Below are positions 30,386 through 42,500 of a stretch of DNA of 64,000 bases, one piece after another. Numbering within the stretch: position 1 is the first letter of the stretch; every line of letters begins with the position of its first letter. Where the stretch lies: assembly GCA_018136815.1 (NCBI GenBank), contig CM030934.1, forward strand, positions 648,479-712,478, given 5' to 3'. The stretch comes from Isochrysis galbana. Its lineage: Eukaryota > Haptophyta > Isochrysidales > Isochrysidaceae. The translations under genes and the position numbers were made by a program. The notes under the pieces were generated by a model, which was not told where the DNA came from, searched no databases, and saw only the letters and a list, made by a program, of their open reading frames with translations.

Positions 30386-31225
30386 TTTACTACTACTACT
30401 ACTACGCCAAGAGAATTCAATTATATATATTAGTCGCTTGAGCCCTCGTCATGACCTAATATTCTAATATTAGGCCGTCTGCCGTTAGGTCTGGAGGACC
30501 TAATCATGATGTCGATATCAGGACCCAATAATATCAATATCAGTCTAGAGGTGGTGAGAAAATTACGATGTTTTTTAGCATTATATCAGTCTAATAGAGC
30601 GCAGCTCTGGACTTAGGGAGGGTCTGGGCAGGCTTGGCGTGGCTCCCTGGCTGCCAATTTGGCGTTGCAGGGGGTGAGGGGGTGTGCGGTTCCCTTCCCC
30701 CCATCAAAGGGGTGGGGGAGGGGGAGCGTGCCCTCCACCATGCCAATCAAGTGTAAACTTAGTAGCGATTTAGAATTTAGAGAGTTAACGCCATTGCAAA
30801 TTGCAAAGATTTTCCTCAATCCCGTCTTCACGATACAACCACAACAAATCGACACAATGCAAATGAAAATGCGCAAAGTATGAGCGCGACGATGCGGCCA
30901 CGGGATACGTAGAGCTTCGGGGCCATCTTGGCCATACGCCACCGCTGGGGACGGTGCGCACACGGGGAATGCGGGTGATGAGCCTGTGCCCACGGGATGG
31001 TGGATAGAGGGAAGTCGCAGTGAAGTGACAACACGTCATCATCATCGAAGAAGCTCTGTCTGATTAAAAAGCTGTCCGCGTAGCCCGACATGTCATAGTG
31101 TGTACACTCTCCTTGCAACATGTCACCTCTCAGGACCTTACACGTGCTTCACGCCATCTGAACACTCAAGCGCCGCATTTCCACCGAGAATCACCTGCCA
31201 CCACGAGGCGACTCGCCTCACACGA
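30386..31225. other. Intergenic stretch, AT-rich palindromes and dispersed repeat
   Basis: (TAC)n occurs at 30386-30405. A 9-bp-arm palindrome with a CT centre lies at 30455-30474 (CCTAATATT/AATATTAGG). A diverged copy of the 20-bp near-palindrome AACTAAGTATAAACTTAGTT sits at 30745-30764 behind a GC-rich block (30613-30740) of the family seen at 37740. The end overlaps the 3' flank of RPN1. Confidence 0.5.
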
Positions 31226-34200
31226 TCATGGCCCTTCGTAGTCGGGATTCTTCTTGAGGATGACTATGCCCTCGAGCACTGAAGTAAGCGGCAAGTACTC
31301 GTCGGTGGCGAGCTCGGCGCGCTCTCCGATCTGGAGCAGCACGGGCGTGGTATGAGTCTGGAAGCCGGTGATGGTCTTGGGGCGGCCAGCGAGGCCGACG
31401 ACATCTACAGATGTTCCCACGCGCACGGCGACAGCCAAGGGCTTGAGCTCCTCATCGATGGTGATGAGCATGCGCGGCCGCATTGCAGCAACGAGGAGGT
31501 AGAGTAGGAAGTGATACTTCCCAAGGATAAGGCCCTTGAAGTCGAGCGATATGTGGCAGGCCGCGATGAGGGCGGCAAGGGCGTTCGGATGAGGCAATGA
31601 GCGGTCGGGATGGTATGGCGACAGGGTGACAAGGCCCTTGCCAGCGTGCACCAACCCCTGAGCGATGCGAACAGCAAAAAGCAGCCCAGGTTCCTTTCCA
31701 TAGTACGTGGCGAGAGAGCGGAGCGTGGATGCCACCTTGGAGTTGTTGGTCCCGCCAGCACAGAGGCCCATGGCGAAGATAGCATTGGTGGCTGTTTCAG
31801 CATCTTGGTCATGCGTCATCTTGGAGAGCGTGTCGATGACTGATGTGCCATTGGCGTTGGCCGGCTTGGAAGTCGCGAGCATAGCAAGACCAAGCGGTAC
31901 GGCGCGACGCACGGGCAGGTCTCCGTACTGGAAAATGTGGTTGAAGTTGCGAACTGTCATTTCGGTGCCGAGCTCTTCTCCACCAGCCACAAGAGCTACG
32001 CCAAGCGTCGCAACCGACTGCGCGTCGAGCTTGGGCCACTCTTTCTCCTTGGAGCCGCCGCCGCCGCTGCCGCTGCCACCCGCCGAGCGTACCCCAGGTG
32101 CAGAAGCCGTGGCGGGAGCAGCCGCGGGAGCAGCCGCGTCCTCCTCCTCATCGTCCTTCTGAAGGTGCTCTCCTGCGAGTGCCAGCAGTCGCTGCACCTT
32201 GAGGACGTTACCCGTGCCCGCGTATGCACACGTCTCGAGGGTGAGCGTGCAGTACGATCCTAGCTGACCAGGGACTGCCTTGGCGAGCTCGAGCGCGATC
32301 TCTACCTCACCCTGCCGGCCTAGGTAGAGAAGGCCCGCTCCCACGCACACAAGGCGTGAGAGCGACTCTCGCTCAAGGGAAGCTGTCTCGCGCTCCATGA
32401 GCACGGACATAAGCGCTTGCGCGATGTCCTCATGGCAGGAACCGGAAAAGACGAGGCCGAGTGATAGGGAGGCTATGGCGACAACCTCCAGTGGCGTGTC
32501 CAGATCCGACACTAGTGGCATGAGCAGCTCAAGTACCTGACAACGGATCCGTTGGGCAATATGAGAAAGCCGAGAGAGAACAGGACACATACGAGACAGC
32601 AGATACTACTAGTACGGCGGCTTTGCACTTGGATTGCAGGCTGCTCAGACCGCAAACTATGCGAAATCATCTTCTTCAGTAGGTGTGGCGGGGTATCAGC
32701 TTACCTCCTCCTTAGCCGTCCCAATGTACGCAAGCCCCAGGCCAAGTGCGGCGCCCATCTTAAGTTGCGGTGTGTCCTTGCCCGGTTCAACGTATTCGGT
32801 CAGGAGCGCGAGCGCTGGGTCGCACTCGTTGCGGACACCGCTATTGAGGATGCCCACTGCGAGAAGAGCGCCCGCCTAGTAGGAAAGGGGAAGGCAACGT
32901 GGTCAAAGTGAAAAGAAAAGTCAGTATTCGCTACACAAAAACGGCCATGCGGCGCCTCCACATGCTTGCAGGGCTGACTGGGTGCCACATTGAGGCACAC
33001 CTTGATGTTGTTGTCAGACATGTAGAGGAATTTATCAATCTGCGTGAGGCCTCCATCGACGTCCCAAGCTAGTAGAGCGCCGAGCGAAGCGGCTGCGGAA
33101 GTCATTCCATGCTCCTTGTTCTTGTAAAGCCACTTATTCCCCTCCACAAGCATGAGCTTGTCGGAGCCAAAACCAAGGTTGACGAACGCATTGACGAACG
33201 TGGAAGCGAGATTGGCACGCGCCGAGTCGACAGCGGCGGCGGAGGCAGGGCGCTTCTCAAGATGCGTCTTGTATATGTCATCAGGTGACTTGGGCTCGAG
33301 CAGGTCTAGGTCGCGGGCAAGCTCCTGGTAGTGCTCGGGTAGGTGCGAGCCGTCCATGAGACGGTCGAGCTCCTCGTCAATATCCGGCCGTACGCCTTGG
33401 CGAGAGAGCATGAACGCCATCTGCTTCTTGACCATACTACGGTAGGAAACACATAGAACAAGCAGTTGGCACCGGTGCGCGAAGGGGGGGGGGGGGGACC
33501 CAAACACCGGGGCGCCCAGACGTGCGAGAGCGTGAGGTCTGGGCCAGGGCAATGAAAAGAACCCATTGCGGCAGTGTTGATCAGGGCAATGATGATAGCG
33601 CATCAGTCATACACCCCAAGGTAAGCGGCTAGGCTCAGATTTCTCATGTGGATTGAGCGTCCAGCGCTGAAGCGCGTCACAACTCGGAACAAAGGTCCGC
33701 GTCCTAGCCCGCCGCTGTTCCCCACTTGGTGTGCGACGTGGCCGTGGAATGGGCGGGTGCACGCGTAAGAGTGCGTGGGGCGTGCGTGCTTGATGCGACC
33801 ATGTTTTCAGCTAGCGCGCTGCAGAGGAGAAAGCATGCCCACAGGTCGGAATGTACTTCTGGGCCAGGCGAGGCTTGTGCAGCTCAAGGCATCAACTCAC
33901 GGATCTTCGCATGCACCCATAATCTCCGTGACCGCATCCTCATCCTGCAGACGAAGCGCGAGACGAAGCGCCTCGGGATACTTGCCGAGTTTGCTCAACA
34001 CCGTGATTGCCACGTGAAGGACCTGTGTGAGAAATTTGCGCAACACATGATGAGCCAACGCACTCCGTGACGCCGCACCAAGCCTCATTTCAAAAATGCC
34101 TCAGGTCGAAGAAGTCGCACCTGCGCGTCCTCGGGCTCAGGTACATACTGTGACACTTGCACGAGATACATGCAAATTCGGTCGCAATTCATCTTGTCCA

Positions 34201-35135
34201 CGTGTGGCACCAGCGCTTCGAGCTGCCCTACTTCCATAAGCAGGTCGATAGCTTCCGCCTCTGCATTGTTTTGGATGAAAAAAGGCACCATCTCATCGAT
34301 CACGAGTGGCAGGAGCGATTCCGCCGGCTTCAACTCAACGTCCGTCTCCATAGCGTCGCCGCTGTCCGAAGGCGCGGGGGCCCCCTCTTTGGCAGCCTTC
34401 TCCGCGGCGCGAGCGCGATCAGCGGCTGCATCCGCAGCAGCCAATCTGGAGTTATACTCCTCGCCGACCTCTGCAGCGAGGTGCCGGACGTACTCGTGAC
34501 CCCAGCCACCAACTTGCCCGCCCGAGCCAATCAGCTTGTACTCAAGAGACTCACGCTTGCCATCGTCAGACATCGTCATCGCCAGGACAGAGAGCACATC
34601 CGCCAGCATCTTCTTAATCTGTGATATGGCACCCACAGCAGGCCTCGGTCGATGCAGCCCAGATACGAGGTCCAAGCCCACATGTTATGGTGAGGCCTCC
34701 AAACCAAGTCAAGAGCGCACAGCCGGTGAGCGGCAAGAAGCGGCACCACACCCGATGACGCACATTCTACCCTCCCCCCCTGCCCTTCATCCCTCTTCCC
34801 CTTGCTCCAGCTGCCTTACGGTCTCCACGCTGTCCACGCACCTCATCCTCCTTCTCATTTGCGTGATGCTCCTTGAGCGTACCATAGTGCGGCCGCAGAA
34901 ACTTGAGCGGCTTGGGTACGGATGTCATCGAGGATGTTGCCTCACGAATCTCCTTAGACATCGCTGCTAGTGCGTTCCGCCGGATGCCCAGCTGGGTGTC
35001 GGCCGCCCGCTCCACCAGCAGCGCCATCTGCTCGATCAGCGCCTGGTCCTCCTCTGACACCTCCTCCTCCTCCTTCTTCTTGCCCTTCTTTGCGGGCTGG
35101 GGCGCAGGCGTCGGCTTCGGCGCGGGCGTGCTCAT
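31226..35135 (-). CDS. 26S proteasome regulatory subunit RPN1 (PSMD2)
   Basis: Six exons, all with GT-AG borders: 35135-34842, 34618-34121, 34022-33901, 33436-33001, 32875-32705 and 32536-31226. Together they encode 943 residues, near the usual length of about 900-1000. Landmarks: [77 protein letters not shown], the PC repeats [20 protein letters not shown] and [12 protein letters not shown], and the C-terminal [18 protein letters not shown]1 is the base subunit of the 19S particle that docks ubiquitin receptors and UBP6. Introns are 223, 98, 464, 125 and 168 nt. Between two PC repeats is an acidic then Gly/Ser-rich insertion (32165-32045), probably a flexible loop. The start [13 protein letters not shown] is followed by a Lys/Glu-rich stretch typical of the family. 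Confidence 0.96.
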
Positions 35136-35930
<795 letters not shown>

Positions 35931-37499
35931 AGGAAGTGGAAGTGGTCAATCATCCGTACTCCGCATGTACTCAACTCCTAGCATCCCTGTCCTTCCCCTT
36001 GGTAGTTTTTGACCATAGCTGTTTGCGGGCCCACCAAAGGCACTTAGCCGTGGCCATGGAAAGCCCGGTCACTCACTAGGGGGGTGCGGAGGGCACCAGC
36101 TGCAATGGGTAAACGAAGGGCTAAATAAGCTCCCTATAGGTATACTATAGGCTACAGGTTCCGGTAGGATGGATCAGCAAAAACATTGGGGGGTTCTCTG
36201 GCGAAATTTTCGAAAACTACCGAATTTCAGGCCTTCAAAGACGGTGCGCGAAATACAATCGGGCCCCCCTCCGGTATATTTTTAGTGAGGCCCTTCATGC
36301 GTCATGCGAGGCACAAACATCGAATAGCGATAGCGAGGAAGCTTGTGACGCCAACTCACTAATTCCACAAGGCGTGGTTCTATGCACACTGGACCATAAG
36401 TCAAACTCGTAATTTTGCACTTCCATGTGTACGAAAGTATCACAAAACTCAAGACGCTTACGTGAACCACACTAGCACTAGTCACCGAGGGCTAGAGCGG
36501 CTAATTTGGCACCGCGACCGGGCGGACGGCATGGTCTTTTTCTTATCCATTTCAACTAGTGACGACAGCACAAAACGTCAATTCAAGATATGCTGCCCTA
36601 GTTGCTAGTTGCCGAGCCAATTGCCCTCTCCAGCCTCGCACATCTTGTCGAATATCGGCATAAGCACGGGAGCGAGCAAATCGAGAGAAAGAATGAATGG
36701 AGACCGACAAACGCCGAACGAAGAACGATGGCTGCCTCGACATGTGCGCGGCGATCGAGACAAAGGTCAAGGGGCAGATCAAGAGCGGGCCACTTACCCA
36801 AGTCAACCACCTAGTCAAGCACTACTTCAAGCGATCAACGGACGCTCAAGTGCAACGGGCAGACACAAAATGGCAGAATGGTGTAAAGACGGGTGGGAAG
36901 CGGAGACATGGTGAGGCGGAGGCGAGGCGAGAGGCGAGGGAATGGCGAGGAATGGTGAGGCAACCACACTCAGCACCTTGGGCGAGAGCACAGCTCACTC
37001 CCTTGGGCAAGCGGGCGTACGTGTCATACGGGCAAGCAAGCGGGCTGCGGGCAACCACATGATGGATGGGTGGGGCGTGGCGCGCGCGCGCGGAGTGCAA
37101 GCGAGGCCGTGCGAGTGAGTGAGGGATGTCTTCAAACTATCGAATCAAGCGAATGCTTGATCGTGGCAAGTCTCAATGGGGCATGCTAGGGGCATAGAGT
37201 GAAGAGAAGTCTTGAGAGAGGGGGAGGGAGCGCGCTACATCACGACGACGGTCCATGAGACACCACCCCATCACTCACTCACCAACAAGAAAACTCCGAA
37301 AACTAACGCAACATCGCACAAACAAACCAATGAAATCAGTAAGAATAAGAACAAACGAACAAATTCGGCGTGCAATGCGGCGGAGCTTCGAGACTTCGAG
37401 ACAACTCACTGGTGAAAACAAAACTCACTCAATTTTTCTCACACAACGCATGGTGGAGACACCGCATCCGCATAGAGTATATAAAATACTCTGGATGCG
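35931..37499. other. Intergenic stretch; one coding-like fragment
   Basis: A plus-strand frame at 36697-37062 contains CAAIETKVKGQIKSGPL and VNHLVKHYFKRSTDAQVQR, which look protein-like, followed by biased sequence. There is no start context, domain or neighbour to support a gene; it may be a retroelement fragment. Nothing else recognised. Confidence 0.3.
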
Positions 37500-37859
37500 A
37501 CAGGTGGCCCTTGGAGGCTCCTGGAGGCCAGCTCAGGGGGCAGAGGAGGCTGGGGCTGGGCCCTGGCCTCCCCTGCCTCTCCCTCGCTGGTGCTCCCGAG
37601 CCTCTGGGGCCCCCAATCTGCACCTGTCTGCCTGTCGACTAGGGGGGGGGGGGGTTGGAGCGATGGGCTGGTCACGAGGGGCCAGGATGGGCGAATGGGG
37701 CGAGCCTGTGGGGAAGGGAGTGGGACAGTAGGGCAGTGGCCTCCTGGCAAGCCATCAGGCGTGCCAGGAGGATGGGTGGTTCCTCCCCCATGGCAGGGGA
37801 GGAGTGGAGAGAGGGGGGGCTCGTGCCCCCCCATGGGTCAACCAAGTATAAACTTAGTT
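37500..37859 (+). repeat. GC-rich dispersed repeat module A, forward copy
   Basis: Contains CAGGTGGCCCTTGGAGGCTC, then CAGGGGGCAGAGGAGGCTGG, GGCCTCCCCTGCCTCTCCC and CTCGCTGG. It ends in the near-palindrome AACCAAGTATAAACTTAGTT (37840-37859). Inverted copies of parts of it lie at 46256-46380, 57830-58190 and 62100-62225, and a forward copy at 62400-62775. Confidence 0.75.
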
Positions 37860-38163
37860 GAGTTATGTGAGAAAGTCGTGGGGCGAGAGTCGGGGTGTTT
37901 TCCTGGGTGTCTCTGTCCGTAGTCCTGTCGTCAGTCGTCATCCGTCGTCGCTCTCGCTCTCGTCGCTCTCGCTCTCGTAACACTCGTACCCAACAAACTC
38001 GCCTCGCCTCGCCAGCCCCTGCCATCACAGCCCTCCTCTCACTCATCCTCGCCTCTCGCCACTCGCTCGATGTCGCTCTCGCCGCCGTCCTCGCCCTCGC
38101 TCAAGCCTGCCTGCCCGCCTTCCTCTGCTTACGGGCTTCAGCCCGTCAGCACCTCTGAAGTGG
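37860..38163 (+). repeat. Dispersed repeat module B with conserved hairpin
   Basis: Shares GAGTTATGTG, GAAAGTCGTGGGGCGAGAGT, CCTGGGTGTCT, GCTCGATGTCGCTCTCGCCG and CCGTCCTCGCC with 46655-47010, and an inverted copy at 61660-61775. The hairpin ACGGGCT-TC-AGCCCGT at 38131-38146 is kept in all three copies. Size and structure suggest a SINE-like element; no protein is encoded. Confidence 0.7.
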
Positions 38164-38240
38164 CCTCCCTCGCCGCGCCTGCCGCCGGCTTTGCCCCTTC
38201 CTCATTGCCCTCAGGCCCTATGGGCCACTCCAATTCGTCA

Positions 38241-38402
38241 GAGACAGGCCACAAAGGGGCGCGACGGCAAGGAGCGAGGGGCGAATTACGAGCGACGAGT
38301 TCTACAAATTACGAGTAAAACTCCGTGGCAACAAGAACGACTGACGACTGAGCACGACGACGCCTAAAGTCGGAAGTCGATCGCGGATGCGACAGAGACG
38401 GG
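38241..38402 (+). repeat. Dispersed repeat module C (pairs with 52833-53003)
   Basis: Shares GACAGGCCACAAAGGGGCGC, GACGGCAAGGAGC, GGGCGAATTACGAG, TACGAGTAAAACTCCG and GTCGATCGCGGATGCGACA with 52833-53003 in the same orientation. Confidence 0.75.
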
Positions 38403-38439
38403 AGAACCTCCGACCGCCCGCTTTCGCCGGGGCTTTTCG

Positions 38440-38492
38440 CTCACGGTCAAAAATGTCGACCCCCCATATTAGTAGTTAAAAGGCCCTGTTTG
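38440..38492. repeat. Dispersed repeat module (pairs with 14739-14797)
   Basis: Reads CTCACGGTCAAAAATGTCGA, then TTAGTAGTTAAAAGGCCCTG and TTTGACC, matching 14739-14797. Confidence 0.6.
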
Positions 38493-39253
38493 ACCCTTCT
38501 ATTACGGAAGAGAGGGTACGCACGGTCTAAAGTCTAAAAACACAACACACAACACACAACTAATTATCGATCTACAGAATCTACAGGGCTGGTACCGTCC
38601 CTTGTCCCTTGAGGTCTTGAGTAGTTGTTGTTTTTGTGCTTCTCGTTCTCGTTTTTTTCAGCTTTGTTTTCCTCAAGGGACCCCCAGAATTAATTTCTAA
38701 GGCCTGGTGGTCCTGTGTCCTGCGTACAGTTGGCTTTGCCCTGTTGCCACGAGTATGGGATGCACCCTAGAGTACTCCTATACTCCTATCTATGAATCAT
38801 GAATAGCTGTGAAAAACATTAAAATAGCGGCCGCCAAGGACGGGGTAAAGTCCCACCAGATGTTTCCCAAATGGGTGGATCTGCCGCCGTGAGTGCGTGA
38901 GGGATAGAGTAGGAGTACAATAGTCCCACCAGAGTCAGACACAGAGGGAGATGGATGAGGGCGAACGAGAGGTATGAAAAGTAGCGAAGAGAAGAAGAAA
39001 ACTCGACGCGGTCGATAGCCGCCCCCTAAAACCCTGCTGTATTTTTTTCTCTCACCTCTCGTTTTCTTCCCTCTCTTCCGGCAGGTACGAGTGGTACGAA
39101 TGTTGAGGCAGAGACTAGAGGGAGACACAGATTTAAGCAGAAAAAAGTACTCCCTGTTCCAGCACGAGTACATATCTACCGAGGGGTCAGGGAGAACGGC
39201 GGAAAGATAGGGAAGAGAGAGAGAGAGAGAGAAGAGGGAGTGAGCGGGGGGGG

Positions 39254-39288
<35 letters not shown>

Positions 39289-39524
39289 AGAGGGGGGACG
39301 AGAAAGAAAAGGGGAGGGGGGGGGGGGGGGGGGGGGGGGGAGCGCGCGAGAGGTAGGGGAGAGCTCTGCGCGCGCGGGAGGCAGGGCGGAGCAGAGAGGG
39401 GGGGGAAGGGAAGGGGAAAGGTGTGCCAGACGCGCCCACCTCTCTTTCTCTCTCGTGCGCCTCCTCCCTCTCCCCCTCCCCTTCTCTCGCCTCGTCGTGA
39501 GAAGACCCTCTCCAAGCCCCCGCG
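38493..39524. promoter_or_regulatory. Upstream region of the SET gene
   Basis: No gene. It holds GA microsatellites at 39212-39230 and 39256-39282, a very long G run at 39318-39340, and a CT-rich stretch (39438-39490) just before the ATG, as at other gene starts in this window. Confidence 0.35.
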
Positions 39525-42500
39525 ATGGTCCAGCTCACTGAGCTCATCAAGCTGACCAACTCTGGCATTCTGAGTGCGACTGACTGCGGCGCCAAGAGGG
39601 AGAGGAAAAGGCCCCAGCTGTTCGTGGCGAAAGCGGACTCGGACAGGCCGAGGCAGACGGCACCGGCTGCACAGTCAGAGGCCAAGCTTGTCGCGCGAGC
39701 ACACAGAGGCGCAGGACGCAAGGCTGGCCCTGTGCAAGGAGACGGTACGATTGCAGGAGGCAGCGAGCAGCAGCAAGCGAGCGCACAGTCAAAGGCGGCG
39801 ACAAGACGCGCCACCTCTGGTGAAGCGTCCCACAACCCAGCTGGCGAAGCATTCCTCGAGAGTGAGGCTGGCGCACCGCTCGCTAGCAAGCCTGGGCGCA
39901 GGGTCAAGCCCTGCGCAGAGGCTGCCGATAGCGTGCTGCTGCCTAGGGTGAAGCTCTCCCTGGCTCCATTCGAGCCCAGGCATTTTGGCGCAAAGAGCCC
40001 CATCGCGGGTGCCTTGGAACAGCCGAACCAGTTCAATTCCGCCGCAATTGTGCCTGAGAACGGCTCCCCTACGGCTGGCGTTGCAAAGCCGCCCAGTAAG
40101 GAGAAGGCAGACAAGACTAAGCCGCCATCAGATAGCTTGCCGGAGGTGAAGCTGGTGCCTGCGCCTGTGGCGAGACGGCGCGGCGACCCTAAGCCACCTT
40201 CACGCGGTGACGCGCGGGGTGATGGCATAGTCGGTGATAGCGAGGGATCCTCTGCGAAACCGTTCCGCGGACGGCTGCGTGACACCCACCGCAAGATAGA
40301 GGAAGTGATGGAGAGGTTGGCGCCTGTCCAGGGGCTGTTGAAGCTTGGCATCATCCCTGAGAATGTTGACCACGATGTCTGGACGGATTTCGGCACGATA
40401 CAGAATGGCAAGATTGATTTAAGACCTTCTCTAGTGAAAACAATCGTGGGCGAGAATGCGTTGGGTCGTGGCCTCTTTGCCTGCAAGGAGTTTGCCGTGA
40501 ACGAGACCATCACCATTTACGGTGGCGAGCTCATCACGGACGAGGAAGCACGCAGGCGGCGCGATACCCGGGGATCGCAGTCGCACCGTTACCTGATGCG
40601 CATCTCAGATTCCGACTTCCTCGTCGATGGCTACCAGTACGCCTCTGGCATCTCCGTGGAGCCCAATGAAGACGGGGTCTTTCTCCCGTCAAAGAAGGAT
40701 GCAACGATGTATTCCCAAGGCGCAGGGCCGATGGCAAATCACGACACTGGCCATGGGGCAAATGCGTCCATCTTCTTCGTCCCGATCGCGCGAAACGAGG
40801 CTTACCAGCTGCTTCCGCGCATCCCCACCCTCAAGGCTAATCGGCGCATCGAGAAGGGAGAGGAGATCAAGTTCAACTACGGCTCCTCACTGCCTTTCTG
40901 CCCACAGCCATCAACGGCCGCTTACAACTCGGCGTCCATTGTAGTGATAGGCGCTCTTGAGCTATCGCAGCACTGGGCGGACATTGAGTGGCAGGCCAAT
41001 GGCGTGGACGCCGGCGTGCTGCGAGCTGCCCTTACCCAAGTGCGGGAACTCGCTCAGGAGCCGCTCAAAGTCGGCGCGAAGTGCGAGGCCGTTTCGCTTG
41101 TCGCAAGGCTACTATCGCCTGTGCCACCGTCATGTGCGCAGTCCATGGAGGCATCTCGGCTTTTCAGCGAGCTGCGCCAGCTGTGTCAACAGATCTTGGA
41201 CGAGCTAAGCGAGTCGGCGCTCAGGCTGCGGGCGGCGGACGAGGCTGGGCCGTCTACAAAGCAGCTGCTGAGATACCGGGAGGATCTGACGGCTGTCGAG
41301 CAGAGGATACACGAACGGGTTGAGCTACTCAAACAGACAGAAGTCATCGAGGCAGCGCCATCTGGAGCAGAGCGAGACAGTGAGCAATGTGTCAGCAGGG
41401 CGACAGAGACATCGCGTGCGAAGCGACGCAAGACCTGTGGGGCGGTTGGCCTGCAGGGCGAGGAGGCCAGCACAGATCGCCCCTCGCGGATGACAGGCGT
41501 GAAAAAGGGGCTGCCGCCTGGTTGGGAGGTGGAGCAAAAGCCAAATCAGCGCAAGGTTTATTGGGATCTTGGCCGCACTCGGAAGGCCGACTCGCTGCGG
41601 GATGCATGGCAACAGTATGAAGAGCAGGAGAGGCTCGCAAGAAGCAGCACGTGCTCAGACGCTGCAGGCGTGAATCAAGGCACCAGGCACGCAGCAGGCA
41701 TAGAACAGATGGGCTGCGCGACAGTTGAAGAGGATGTCCCATCGATGGGGCCGGTGGGCGTTCCACTGCCGGAGCCCCCGCTGATGATCTCAGTGGACGG
41801 GATGACGCGTGCCGCACTGAAAGGCGTATTGGAGGGCAACGCCGCCCACCCTCCGTTTGTCCAAAGGACGAATCCCCATGCGCCGGCCGATTACGAACAA
41901 CCAGTAGCAAGTGCCCTGCTCGCGCCGGCGGCCAAGCCCACCGGGATGATCGAGCTCTGCTCATCTTATTCGATGTCGGAATTGCAAGACGCCGCCCCTC
42001 GAGAAGTGACTAAAGAGGCGCGGCCCGGGGCATACTCACCACGCACACCAAGAATCCGCTTGCAAAGCCTGCACTCGCAAAAAGCCCAGTACATGGCAGA
42101 GCTGAATCAAGCGAGGATTGAGCGCTCTAGTTTGACCCACCGAAAGCAGCAACGTCTAGAACTCATGACCAAATTCCTTCAAGAGCAGTGCTCAAGTGAT
42201 ACGACTGAGCTTCTTTCCAGAGTATTGACGGAGCAGGAGGTCATTGGTTGTGAATTCCAGCAGGAGGAAAGCATGCTGGATTCGAAGATTTGCGAGCTTG
42301 AGGGCAAAATCCAAACTGTGGGAGCCGAGATCTTTGATTTGGAACAGGAGGTGGCGTCAACGGCTAAGCTGATTCTCCCGGGAGCGTTAGAGGGCTATCG
42401 GAAGGAGGTCGTGAGCCAGGCGCGAGATGATTCGGCTCAAATGATTGCCAACGCGCAATCTGACATCAAGCTGACGAATCCACAAAGTGGGGCCGAGTGC